A DNA stretch of 64,000 bases from Bythopirellula polymerisocia (GTDB taxonomy: Bacteria; Planctomycetota; Planctomycetia; Pirellulales; Lacipirellulaceae): assembly GCF_007860015.1 (NCBI RefSeq), contig NZ_SJPS01000003.1, positions 620,001 through 684,000 of the forward strand. Reading direction: 5' to 3'. Position 1 is the first letter of the stretch; the number at the start of each line of letters is the position of its first letter. Below are positions 45,406 to 53,697 of the stretch, one piece after another. A program made the position numbers and the translations under genes. The notes below the pieces were generated by a model, which saw only the letters and a program-made list of their open reading frames with translations, ran no database searches and had not been told where the DNA came from.

Positions 45406-46539
45406 ATGTTGGTTCAAAGGTCGTTACTTTTGCTATACGCACTGCTGGCTTATAGCCATCTCCAAGCGGAAGATGTGTATCAACCTGCCCACTTCGGCCA
45501 GGGGGAACTCCGAATTATCGACTCGATTCCCGTGGCCATCTTGCAGGGGACTCCCACTGAGATCGGTCAGCAACATGCGGCCCTGCTTGCCAATTCCAGT
45601 GCCGAGCTATTTCAATTCCCCAAGCGGATGTTCGAAGAAAGCGGCAACGGCTTTTTTTGGCCGTTTGCGGTTTCAGCTGGGAAAACACTGCTGCTCAATG
45701 CCCCCGCAAGATATCGCCAGGAGATCGAGGCCGCAGAAGAGCGGGCGAGACTCGAATCAGACACCCTTGCTGTGGCGAACACCTTGCTGGAGCTTCAGAG
45801 GGTGGGATGTTCATCGCTGATTGTGGAATCAAAACGAAGTGCGACCGGCGGCCCGTTGTTTGGTCGTAATTTCGACTTCCCGGCTTTTGGTCTGCTCGAT
45901 CGATACAGCGTGGTCAAGGTGATTCGCCCCACGGGCAAACGCTCGTTTGTGGAAGTGGGATATCCCGGCCTGATGGGAGTATTCTCGGGGATGAACGACG
46001 CAGGACTCTGCGTGGCGACTCTCGATGTTTATGATTCGGCGGATGGTTCTGTTGTTTTTGAGCCGACGGGCGTTCCTATGATGCTGGTGTTTCGTCAGAT
46101 CCTGGAAGAGTGTACGAGCGTCGCCGAAGCTGAGGTCTTGCTAGGCCAAACACAGGCAACCACTCGGGCCAATCTGGCCGTGTGTGATCGAGAGCGGGTA
46201 GTCGTCTTTGAAATCACCCCCAAGCAGTTGGCTCGCCGCGATGCAGTGAATGGACTGATTCCTTGCACGAATCATTTTCTCACCAAGGGCCTTACCCTCC
46301 ATGAGCAATGCTGGAGGTATGACCGCCTGAAAAGTGCGCAAGACATACCAAGCCTCAGTGTCCACGACATTCACGGTTATCTCCATCAGGCCAACCAGGG
46401 GGAACTCACGCTGCATACCATGGTCTTCGAACCGCGTGAGATGGTGCTGCACCTGTCGCTAGGCTCGCCTCCGAGTTCTGGCCACAAGCTGCATCGTTTG
46501 GACTTGAGGGAATTGCTCGTGAAAGTGACGGATCGATGA
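45406..46539 (+). CDS. C45-like Ntn hydrolase (acyltransferase/amidase family)
   Basis: A 377-residue exported protein of the peptidase C45 / acyl-CoA:6-aminopenicillanate acyltransferase family. The signal peptide is RSLLLLYALLAYSHLQAE. The family shows AILQGTPTEIGQQHAALL, the nucleophile cysteine C135 in RVGCSSLIV, LFGRNFDFPAFG, VGYPGLMGVFSGMNDAGLCVATL and PCTNHF. In such Ntn hydrolases the cysteine becomes the N-terminal residue after self-cleavage; here cleavage before C135 would be expected. The substrate could be a peptide, bile-salt-like amide or acylated amine. ATG 45406 has GAGG upstream. Confidence 0.87.
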   Translation: MLVQRSLLLLYALLAYSHLQAEDVYQPAHFGQGELRIIDSIPVAILQGTPTEIGQQHAALLANSSAELFQFPKRMFEESGNGFFWPFAVSAGKTLLLNAPARYRQEIEAAEERARLESDTLAVANTLLELQRVGCSSLIVESKRSATGGPLFGRNFDFPAFGLLDRYSVVKVIRPTGKRSFVEVGYPGLMGVFSGMNDAGLCVATLDVYDSADGSVVFEPTGVPMMLVFRQILEECTSVAEAEVLLGQTQATTRANLAVCDRERVVVFEITPKQLARRDAVNGLIPCTNHFLTKGLTLHEQCWRYDRLKSAQDIPSLSVHDIHGYLHQANQGELTLHTMVFEPREMVLHLSLGSPPSSGHKLHRLDLRELLVKVTDR

Positions 46540-46698
46540 ATTCACTTTTTTCTCGTGAATCTTGGACCCTTTTTAGCTAGGATTTTCACTTGTAGAATGA
46601 CCGTCGCTCTTGTCGGACCGTTTTGAATCGCCGTCAATCCTTTGACAGAATGGCTTGTTAAGCACAACTCCTCAATATTTTTACTGGAACGTATTGCC

Positions 46699-47319
46699 AT
46701 GTCCTTTTTACCTCCAGCAAGGTATTCGCTTTGGAAGGGAAATTTAGTCCTTGCAATTTCCATCTTCGTTTTGTCGGGGACAATTCCTGAACAGACTCTA
46801 ATTGCCAAAGAAACTGCAGGAGCGCAAGGCGAGGCCTCAAAGAGCGACCGCAGTAAGCTCCTCCTGAAATACGGTGACGGCAAACCTGATGGCAAGAAAA
46901 GCATCGCTGGTGCGGGGGAAATGATTCGCTTCGAATTACCCGAGGAAAAGGGAAAGGTTCGTGCCCTTCGGGTACATGGTGCCCGCTACGGCTACCCTCA
47001 GCCTCCGAAGGAAGACGTTGAGATTTCCTTGCTCGGCGAGGACATGACCGAAGTCTTGCATACCGAACTTGTGCCCTATTCGCTCTTTAAGCGGGTGAAG
47101 AAAGGCCGCTGGACCTATCTTCCCTTCCGCGACAATGTTGAGGTTCCTCAGAAGTTTTGGGTAGTGCTTAACTTCAATGCGGAAAAAACCAAAGGGGTTT
47201 ACGTGAGCTACGACACGAGCACCATGGGGGAGTATTCCCGCATCGGTCTCACGGAGGAAGATGCCCGGGAAACTGATTTCGCTGGAGATTGGATGATCCA
47301 GGTGCTATTAGCAAACTGA
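46699..47319 (+). CDS. Exported protein of unknown function
   Basis: A 206-residue protein with a signal peptide (LVLAISIFVLSGTIPEQTLIA). The body (about 50-206) is beta-rich, with segments such as GEMIRFELPEEKGKVRALRVHGARYGYPQPP, EVPQKFWVVLNFNAEKTKGVYVSYDTS and DFAGDWMIQVLL. These resemble C-terminal jelly-roll domains found in some planctomycete proteases and surface proteins, but I do not recognise the family by name. The ATG at 46699 fits the signal peptide; the frame stays open to 46642. It is monocistronic by its spacing (159 bp before, 108 bp after). Confidence 0.75.
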   Translation: MSFLPPARYSLWKGNLVLAISIFVLSGTIPEQTLIAKETAGAQGEASKSDRSKLLLKYGDGKPDGKKSIAGAGEMIRFELPEEKGKVRALRVHGARYGYPQPPKEDVEISLLGEDMTEVLHTELVPYSLFKRVKKGRWTYLPFRDNVEVPQKFWVVLNFNAEKTKGVYVSYDTSTMGEYSRIGLTEEDARETDFAGDWMIQVLLAN

Positions 47320-47427
47320 TCCCACAAGGTCGGCCGATACCCTGATCGCGAAAACGGGGAAACTGCGCAGGCTTTGACTGCTCCATAAACTAGTGAAGCG
47401 TCTCAAGCAATTTCGTTTGCCACCGAT

Positions 47428-48303
47428 ATGTTAAACCTAGCGGGTAGAAGGGGCGATGCTAAGGAAGTACGCACGAGAACCGGGATTGGGGACTCGCAAT
47501 ACTTTTTCAACCTGGCAGGTGTCACCGTGGCTAATTCCGATTTGGCGAAACTAACCGTAATTGTCCGCACCTTTGAGCGTCCCAAGGCGATTGGCCGCCT
47601 CCTGAAGAGCCTTCGCCGCTATCATCCCGGATTAAGGACGTTGGTGGCTGATGATGGCGTCGAAGCGACTCCATGCAAGCATGTCGAAACCGTACGCCTT
47701 CCGAGCGAAAAGGGGCAGGCGGCCTGTCTGAATGCACTGCTGGCACGGGTACGGACCCCCTACTTTCTGGTGCTCAGCGAGAATGCGGAAATCCATCACG
47801 ATAGCCAACTTGAGAGTCTCACTAACCTGGTGGCCAACGACCAGCTCGACATCGCTGGCGGCAATGTCGTCGCGTGCCGGCGGCGGTTATGGTTCTTCGT
47901 ATCGCGCCAAGCTCAAGGCAAGCACGGACTATTGGAGATCGCCGGTGATCGGCTCAAGCTACTCCCCGGCTCACGCTCTCAGGGGAATGGCTTCTGGTGG
48001 TGCGATCTACTGCCTGCTTTCTTCGTCGCCCGCACTGATCGGGTACGGGCCATGGGTGGTTGGGATCCCGAGCTCCGAGACGACTGCCAGGAAGAATTCT
48101 TCTTCCGCGCCCACCGCCACGGCATTCGCGTGGGATTGCAACCAGCGGCTACCATCTGGCAGTGGCAAGAACCCGCAACTCAACCAGCGGACGACTCGCA
48201 TCAGCGACTTCTTGCCCTGGGAGTCGCCAAGATGGGTCTCTCTGAAATGACCGATCTTGAAGGCCGCTTGATTCGCGTTCCTCGGCTCGCACGGGCAGCT
48301 TAA
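47428..48303 (+). CDS. Family 2 glycosyltransferase with altered DXD site
   Basis: A 291-residue GT-A fold protein resembling the beta-1,4-N-acetylgalactosaminyltransferase branch of GT2: LTVIVRTFERPKAIGRLLKSLRRYHPGLRTLVADDG, LPSEKGQAACLNALLARVRTPYFLVLSENAEI and GGWDPELRDDCQEEFFFRAHRHGIRVG. Where relatives have the metal-binding DXD (LLLDDDF), this protein reads LSENAEI (117-121), so E118 and E121 are the only acids. Weak or altered metal binding is possible. The start is uncertain: ATG 47428 lacks a ribosome site, and GTG 47530 would remove 34 residues that lie before the fold. Confidence 0.85.
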   Translation: MLNLAGRRGDAKEVRTRTGIGDSQYFFNLAGVTVANSDLAKLTVIVRTFERPKAIGRLLKSLRRYHPGLRTLVADDGVEATPCKHVETVRLPSEKGQAACLNALLARVRTPYFLVLSENAEIHHDSQLESLTNLVANDQLDIAGGNVVACRRRLWFFVSRQAQGKHGLLEIAGDRLKLLPGSRSQGNGFWWCDLLPAFFVARTDRVRAMGGWDPELRDDCQEEFFFRAHRHGIRVGLQPAATIWQWQEPATQPADDSHQRLLALGVAKMGLSEMTDLEGRLIRVPRLARAA

Positions 48304-48476
48304 TGTTTTCCCGGTGATTGCCGGAATTGTGCATAGCCAGATCTGGCCTAAGGTGCTTCTGGTCCACCAGGGAATTCTCCAATTCTCTGCGACCTTCTCG
48401 CCGACGCCGGTCGATTCTGTTATCATCGGGCATCTATTCTTCCGCCAGTGTTCCTTTGATTCATTGAGGTACCCAG

Positions 48477-49997
48477 ATGAAGTTGTTCCCATCAATCCGC
48501 GCGCTTTGCTTTTTGTTTTTATCCGCCTGCTGCGTGGTGTCCGTTGGCCGTGCCGAGGTTTCGGTTCCCAATATCTTCAGCGACCACATGGTCTTGCAGC
48601 AGAAGCAAGCGAACAAAGTCTGGGGGAAAGCCAGCCCCGGAGAAAAGGTATCGGTGACGATCAATGGCAAGGTGAAAGAGACCACTGCAGGTGAAGATGG
48701 CAACTGGAGCGTTATGCTGGATCCTCTCCAGGCTGGTGGACCTCATGAACTGGTCATTGCTGGGAAGAATACGATTACGATCGGCGACGTTCTCGTGGGG
48801 GAAGTCTGGATCTGCTCCGGGCAGTCGAACATGCAATGGGTCGTAAAAAACTCCTATGACGCCGATCTTGTGGAGGCCACTGCCAACTATCCCAAAATAC
48901 GCATGATAAGTTATCCCAACAAAGGGAGTCAGACTCCTCTCTGGTCCCACGTGGGAGCGGACTGGAAAGTCTGTTCCCCTGCTACGGTGGGTAATTTCTC
49001 AGCCGTCGGATATTTCTTTGGACGAGAACTTCTCCAGGCCCTCGATATACCGATTGGCTTGATCAACAATTCCTGGGGTGGCTCCGCGGCTGACGCCTGG
49101 GTGAATCGCGATCTGTTGCAGGACAGCGAGTTCTACCAACCGACGCTTGATCGTTGGCAAGAAATGGAACAGCAATTTGAATCCCTCTCGACCAAGGCTG
49201 ATCTGACTGAGAAGGAAAAGAAAAAACTGGCGGGCTTGAAGAATCAAATGTTTGGCAATCAACGACCGGCCAATATTTATAATGGAGTACTCATGTCCCA
49301 TCTAGGATACGGCATCCAGGGGGCAATTTGGTATCAGGGGGAATCGAATGCCGGTCGAGCGTTTCAATATCGCGACCTGTTTCCCCTGATGATCGCGAAC
49401 TGGCGTGAGGAATGGAAAGAAGGTGACTTCCCCTTCTATTGGGTCCAACTTGCTGATTTCGGGGCGGAAAAACCGGAACCTGGCGACAGCGGGTGGGCAG
49501 AGCTACGCGAAGCCCAGACGATGACCATGGACAAGTTGCCCAATACGGGTGAAGCGGTCATCATCGACGTCGGCGAGGGCAAAGACATCCATCCCCGCAA
49601 CAAAGTCACTGTCGGCCAACGACTTGCCCGCTGGGCGTTGGTCAATGAATATGGCAAGGACATCGCTTACCAAAGTCCGACCTATCGTTCGATGGAGAAA
49701 GAAAACGGCAAGATCATTCTCTCATTCGATCATGTGGACGGCGGCTGGCGACCATTTGACGTGAAAGAGCCAGTGGGCTTTACAATCGCCGGCGCGGACA
49801 AGAAGTTCGTCAAGGCAGATGCCAAGATTCTCGAAGGCAATCGCATTGAGGTATCCAGCAGCGAAGTGCCAGATCCCGAAGCGGTCCGTTACGCCTGGGC
49901 GGACAATCCCGTCTGCAACATGTTCGATGTAGTCGGCTTACCACTAACGCCGTTCCGCACCGACGATTGGCCGGGGGTGACGGTTGATAATCACTGA
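48477..49997 (+). CDS. Sialate O-acetylesterase family protein
   Basis: A 506-residue secreted SGNH-type esterase. The signal peptide is FPSIRALCFLFLSACCVVSVGRA. The family starts IFSDHMVLQQKQANKVWGKASPGEKVSV. The nucleophile S117 lies in CSGQSNMQW, and NNSWGGSAADAW and WYQGESNAG are conserved. The D370-x-H372 pair of the triad is in GKDIHPRNK. It removes O-acetyl groups from sugars, such as acetylated sialic acid or plant polysaccharides, in the periplasm. ATG 48477 has GAGG upstream. The gene is not grouped with glycoside hydrolases here. It converges on fliA. Confidence 0.94.
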   Translation: MKLFPSIRALCFLFLSACCVVSVGRAEVSVPNIFSDHMVLQQKQANKVWGKASPGEKVSVTINGKVKETTAGEDGNWSVMLDPLQAGGPHELVIAGKNTITIGDVLVGEVWICSGQSNMQWVVKNSYDADLVEATANYPKIRMISYPNKGSQTPLWSHVGADWKVCSPATVGNFSAVGYFFGRELLQALDIPIGLINNSWGGSAADAWVNRDLLQDSEFYQPTLDRWQEMEQQFESLSTKADLTEKEKKKLAGLKNQMFGNQRPANIYNGVLMSHLGYGIQGAIWYQGESNAGRAFQYRDLFPLMIANWREEWKEGDFPFYWVQLADFGAEKPEPGDSGWAELREAQTMTMDKLPNTGEAVIIDVGEGKDIHPRNKVTVGQRLARWALVNEYGKDIAYQSPTYRSMEKENGKIILSFDHVDGGWRPFDVKEPVGFTIAGADKKFVKADAKILEGNRIEVSSSEVPDPEAVRYAWADNPVCNMFDVVGLPLTPFRTDDWPGVTVDNH

Positions 49998-50054
49998 GCG
50001 TCTGTGGGCCTGATCTGACTTATCCGATGGGATTGCATTATATTGCCCGACTGA

Positions 50055-50113
50055 GAAAAAAAACCGCGAGGCAACTGCCGAGCGAGAAATCTCGCCTGGA
50101 TGTTGCCTCGCGG
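50055..50113 (-). terminator. Terminator downstream of fliA
   Basis: A perfect 12-bp stem (CCGCGAGGCAAC with GTTGCCTCGCGG), with a nested GCGAG/CTCGC hairpin, is flanked on the left by nine A residues. On the minus strand this is a stem followed by a U run, so it ends the fliA transcript. It may also stop the convergent esterase transcript. Confidence 0.88.
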
Positions 50114-50134
50114 CTTAGGATTGGTCAGCAAGAT

Positions 50135-50155
50135 ACCGTAAGCTGACGCATCCGG
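50135..50155. repeat. REP-like hairpin (site 3, degenerate)
   Basis: ACCGTAAGCTGACGCATCCGG resembles the other REP-like sites, but its pairing is weaker. It lies between the fliA terminator and the fliA stop codon. Confidence 0.35.
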
Positions 50156-50174
50156 ACGCGCCTTTTTTCAAGTG

Positions 50175-50963
50175 TCAGGTGCCGAATTCTGGTCGGCGTC
50201 TTCCTAGTTGGTTTTGCAGGCGTTGGACGATCGCGCTGTGCATTTGGCTCACGCGGCTTTCGCTCAGGTCGAGGGTCGATCCGATTTCTTTCATCGTCAT
50301 CTCTTCGTAGTAGTAAAGAATAATGATGAGCCGCTCGTTGCGGTTGAGGCCCTTGGTGACTAGTCGCATAAGGTCGGATTTTTGAATACGCCGTGTGGGG
50401 TCTTCACCCTTTTTGTCTTCGAGAATGTCGATCTCGCGGACGTCTTTGTAGCTGTCGGTCTCGTACCATTTTTTGTTGAGACTTATGAGTCCGACCGCAT
50501 TCGCGTCGGACATCATTTTCTCAAGCTCTTGCACGGAGATCTCCAGCACTTCGGCGACCTCAATTTCCGTAGGCTGCCGACCGTGCTTCGCTTCGAGCGA
50601 TTTGATGGCTGCGCTGAGTTTGCTGGCCTTAGAGCGAACCAGGCGAGGTACCCAATCCATGCTGCGCAGTTCGTCGAGCATGGCACCCCGAATTCGTGGG
50701 ACGCAGTAGGTTTCGAATTTGACGCCGCGGCTCATGTCGAAAGCCTTGATGGCGTCCATCAAGCCGAAAACGCCTGCTGAGATGAGGTCGTCGAGTTCCA
50801 CCCCGTCGGGGAGTCGCGACCAGATGCGCTCACCATTATATTTCACCAGCGGCAGATAACGTTCGACGAGCCGATTGCGTAACTCGCGACTGCTGGGGTC
50901 TTTCTTGTATTGATGCCAAACTTCGACGATTTCATCTACAGGTGCGACAGTCGCTGTTGTCAT
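50175..50963 (-). CDS. fliA: Flagellar sigma factor FliA/WhiG family
   Basis: A 262-residue sigma factor for late flagellar genes. Regions 2 (LVEYLPLVKY-like block LVERYLPLVKYNGERIWSRLP, DDLISAGVFGLMDAIKAFD, FETYCVPRIRGAMLDELRSMDWVPR), 3 (KLSAAIKSLEAKHGRQPTEIEVAEVL) and 4 (LNRNERLIIILYYYEEMTMKEIGSTLDLSESRVSQMHS) are complete. The ATG at 50963 has GGAGG six bases upstream. It is the last gene of the minus-strand flagellar operon. The presence of region 3 sets it apart from ECF factors. Confidence 0.95.
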   Translation of the reverse strand: MTTATVAPVDEIVEVWHQYKKDPSSRELRNRLVERYLPLVKYNGERIWSRLPDGVELDDLISAGVFGLMDAIKAFDMSRGVKFETYCVPRIRGAMLDELRSMDWVPRLVRSKASKLSAAIKSLEAKHGRQPTEIEVAEVLEISVQELEKMMSDANAVGLISLNKKWYETDSYKDVREIDILEDKKGEDPTRRIQKSDLMRLVTKGLNRNERLIIILYYYEEMTMKEIGSTLDLSESRVSQMHSAIVQRLQNQLGRRRPEFGT

Positions 50964-51064
50964 GCAATCCTCCATGCTGCTTTGAACCAATCACCCCTGG
51001 TGGGGCAATCGGATTGTGCGAGAATCCATTCTCGATGTTTAGTTTGCCGTGCCATTCGGGCACA

Positions 51065-51313
51065 CTAGCTAGTAGGTTGGCTTTGGTCCACTTCTGCTAA
51101 AGCATCCAACTCTGCTTGAAGCTGGTTTCTAGTTGACTCATCGACGGTAGCCTGTGCGATCATTCCGACGATCATGCCCACCACAGCCAAGAGTACCGTA
51201 GTGGCCATCGCCTGCATGATCGTGCCGTCGAATCCGGCACCATTCTTTATGGCACGTAAGAGCACCACGATCATTCCTAGCAGTGCAAAGATGCAGGCGT
51301 AAGTGCGAGCCAT
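51065..51313 (-). CDS. Small two-helix membrane protein of the flagellar operon
   Basis: An 82-residue protein. Two membrane helices, YACIFALLGMIVVLLRAI and TIMQAMATTVLLAVVGMIVGMIA, are followed by an acidic tail (QLQAELDALAEVDQ). ATG 51313 has AAGGAG nine bases upstream; the open frame to 51391 has no good start. It sits between flhG and fliA on the same strand, in the place where some bacteria carry small hypothetical flagellar genes. I do not recognise the family. A role in flagellar assembly is suggested only by position. Confidence 0.78.
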   Translation of the reverse strand: MARTYACIFALLGMIVVLLRAIKNGAGFDGTIMQAMATTVLLAVVGMIVGMIAQATVDESTRNQLQAELDALAEVDQSQPTS

Positions 51314-51472
51314 GCGACGAGTCTCCTTGAGCCTCAAACTTTTCGCAATCGCGCCATTTTGACACGCGAGTGCAAGCCATCCGACTTCCATTAGTTATCG
51401 TCAACATAAGCATATGAGTTGAATCTTATTGTGTAGAAAAGGGGATTAATTTTGTGTCGAAGCCGTCAGCCT

Positions 51473-52372
51473 TCAGGCCGAGAATTCTTGAGCCACTGCT
51501 GCCAGGAGAACCTCTGCCTGCAACCCAGATTCATGGGAGCGACTTTGCGGTGGATCTATGCGGCCTTTAACCATATGCGTCTGTGAAAGTAAATCGGCTG
51601 CCAGTAGCCGTAGAGAGCGACGAAACGGGGATCGGAGGCTAAGAGTGGCAGCACCGCTGGAAAGCTGTTTCTCGGAGGGCAAGACTGCTGCTTCTCCGAG
51701 CAGTTTCATTCCCAAGAATCTACGACAAGTAGATGTGAAACTATCGCTCACCCGCATGCCTTCGACAGGGTCGCTACATTGATTCACGACAAGATGGAGC
51801 TTTCCGTCGACATCTACCCAGGGGGCGAGCTTTAAGGCAGCGTATCCGTCCATCACCACCGATGGTTGGGGAGTACATAACAACAATATCTGCAGTGAAG
51901 CGGTCCAGAAACGTTCAACCCAGGGATTCATCCCCGCGCCTGCATCGATCAGAATCACGTCTGCAATATTGGTCAGGGAACGCAATTCGGTTATCATCCG
52001 ATTCATTGCGCGAGGATTGAACTCAGCCGCTTCATTCGCGACATCTGATCCAGGCAAGAGTTGGACTCCCTCAGTAATTTGCTCCAATACTTCTGACACT
52101 GCTCGACGCCCGTTCATGACGTCTGCCAATCCACCGTTTCGGCTAGAGCTCAAGGATCGAGTCAGGCGAGGAGCGCGTAGATCAGCATCAACCAGTACTA
52201 CCCGCTTGCCAAGTTGAGCAAGTTCTAAAGCAAGGGCGAGCGCGATCGCTGAAGCACCTACACCGCCTCGCGCGCCGCTCACCGCAACCATAGGCACTCC
52301 CGGCTGAAGGACCGTATGTTCTTTGACGGTCTCGCGGACGAGTTGACGCAGTTTATCGGCTTGATCGAGCAT
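51473..52372 (-). CDS. flhG: FlhG/FleN-type MinD-like ATPase with changed P-loop
   Basis: A 299-residue ParA/MinD-like protein next to flhF, expected to control flagellar number. It opens with LRQLVRETVKEH (FliM/FliN-binding-like helix region), then the P-loop. Where MinD has KGGVGKT, residues 35-41 read RGGVGAS: both the signature lysine and the P-loop lysine are replaced. Later motifs are VVLVDADLRAPRL, IADVILIDAGAG and LLLCTPQPSVVMDGYAALK. Such GGVGA variants occur in TadZ/CpaE proteins. ATP binding may be weak, or the protein may act as a scaffold. No ribosome site precedes the ATG. Confidence 0.87.
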   Translation of the reverse strand: MLDQADKLRQLVRETVKEHTVLQPGVPMVAVSGARGGVGASAIALALALELAQLGKRVVLVDADLRAPRLTRSLSSSRNGGLADVMNGRRAVSEVLEQITEGVQLLPGSDVANEAAEFNPRAMNRMITELRSLTNIADVILIDAGAGMNPWVERFWTASLQILLLCTPQPSVVMDGYAALKLAPWVDVDGKLHLVVNQCSDPVEGMRVSDSFTSTCRRFLGMKLLGEAAVLPSEKQLSSGAATLSLRSPFRRSLRLLAADLLSQTHMVKGRIDPPQSRSHESGLQAEVLLAAVAQEFSA

Positions 52373-52396
52373 GATGATAGAGGATGAGAGCTAAAG

Positions 52397-52421
52397 GATA
52401 GTGGTTCGTGGTGAGCCGGGT
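52397..52421. repeat. Short TAGTGGTT...GAGCCGGG unit upstream of flhG
   Basis: GATAGTGGTTCGTGGTGAGCC followed by GGG is a single, degenerate copy of the array seen at apgM and flhF. It ends with the same GCCGG edge, without the REP hairpin. Confidence 0.45.
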
Positions 52422-52439
52422 CGTCTAGACCCCGTTCAG

Positions 52440-53603
52440 CTATTGGATTCCTAAGATCATCTCGGCCACTTTGCGAGAAGTGGCAACTTGAATATCGTCG
52501 GGGACGTTTTGTCCGTCGGTCATGTAGCTGATTGGGAGACCACAAACCTGGCCGATGGAGAGAAGATTCCCCAAGGTTGTGGCCTCGTCGAGTTTGGTGA
52601 CGATGATTCCCGTTGTACCAACCGAGGAAAACTTCTCGGCGGTGGTCGTCAGACCCTTGGCCCCACTGACGGCGCTAAGTACTACATGCACCTCAGATGG
52701 TTCGGCCTCGGCAAGTATCACCTTTAGTTCTTGAATCCTGACTTGATCACGGGGACTACGACCTGCCGTATCCATCAAGATCAGATCGAGTGAACGCATA
52801 CGCGCGACCGCTTCTCGCATTTCGCGAGGTGTGCTCACTACTTCCATTGGCAGATCGATGATATCGGCGTAGGTTCGCAACTGTTCCACGGCAGCGATTC
52901 GATAAGTATCGACCGTAATTAACCCGACAGTCTTGTTTTCACGCAGGCGAAAGTTGGCAGCGAGTTTGGCGATCGTCGTGGTCTTACCCACTCCCGTGGG
53001 ACCAACCAATGCGACTACCTTTCCAGCCCCCGATGAGACTTGTATCGGGCCGGTTACTTTGATGTCATGTTCAACCTTGCGCACCAGTTCAGCTCGCAGG
53101 GCCAGAGGATCATGCAGGTCGATCGTCTCGATCTCGCGCAAGTACTGAAGTATTTTCTGGGCAACACGTTCTTCGACATCCGATTCAATGAGATCGGTAT
53201 AGACCTCAAAAAGCGCCTCGGGAAGTTTTCGGATGGCAGAGTCAGGTGACCTCTGCCGAAGGTTTTGGGACGTGAATTGGAGTTCCTCCAATTCCGTGCC
53301 GTAATTCGCAGAGAAATCTTTTCGGTATTGGTTGCGGTAGTCGAATTCATCTCCTCCCAATGCAACTGGGACGATTTCCGAAGCGACCGCGACCTCCATC
53401 GGCTCAGCATTGGCGACCAGCTTCGAGGGGACTCTTGCATCCCTCGAGGCGGCCACTTCAAAGTGCCTTCCAAGAAAGATCCGACCCAGCAGGCCTGCAT
53501 TTCGTTCGCGGGTATGGAGCACAGTAGCCTCCGGTCCCAACTCACGACGGATCATGTCGAGGGCCTGCTGCATGGATTTCGCGCGAAAAGTGGAAATGTT
53601 CAT
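52440..53603 (-). CDS. flhF: Flagellar SRP-like GTPase FlhF
   Basis: A 387-residue GTPase that places the flagellum at the pole. It begins MNISTFRAKSMQQALDMIRRELGPEATVLHT, the typical FlhF start. The NG domain has the P-loop GPTGVGKTT near residue 200, VDTYRIAAVEQLRTYADI, MDTAGRSPRD, TKLDEATTLG and the closing YMTDGQNVPDDI. All five G motifs are present. The ATG at 53603 directly follows a run of CCACTAACCA-like words instead of a Shine-Dalgarno sequence. flhA is upstream (94-bp gap) and flhG downstream (67 bp). Confidence 0.95.
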   Translation of the reverse strand: MNISTFRAKSMQQALDMIRRELGPEATVLHTRERNAGLLGRIFLGRHFEVAASRDARVPSKLVANAEPMEVAVASEIVPVALGGDEFDYRNQYRKDFSANYGTELEELQFTSQNLRQRSPDSAIRKLPEALFEVYTDLIESDVEERVAQKILQYLREIETIDLHDPLALRAELVRKVEHDIKVTGPIQVSSGAGKVVALVGPTGVGKTTTIAKLAANFRLRENKTVGLITVDTYRIAAVEQLRTYADIIDLPMEVVSTPREMREAVARMRSLDLILMDTAGRSPRDQVRIQELKVILAEAEPSEVHVVLSAVSGAKGLTTTAEKFSSVGTTGIIVTKLDEATTLGNLLSIGQVCGLPISYMTDGQNVPDDIQVATSRKVAEMILGIQ

Positions 53604-53638
53604 AGTGTGGTTAGTGGCTAGTGGTTGGTGGCTGATGA
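53604..53638. repeat. TAGTGGTTAGTGGC tandem words abutting flhF start
   Basis: Imperfect tandem copies of TAGTG/GTTAGTGGC/TAGTGGTTGGTGGC lie immediately next to the start codon, followed by the REP-like hairpin at 53639. The layout is the same as at apgM (44461-44522). Confidence 0.6.
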
Positions 53639-53660
53639 GCCGGATGCGTAAGCATCTGGT
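53639..53660. repeat. REP-like hairpin (site 4, best copy)
   Basis: GCCGGATGCGTAAGCATCTGG: an 8-bp stem with one G-U pair and a GTAA loop, between flhA and flhF. Confidence 0.6.
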
Positions 53661-53697
53661 TTCTTGGTCATTCGTCTTTGTTCATTTGGTCATGTGC

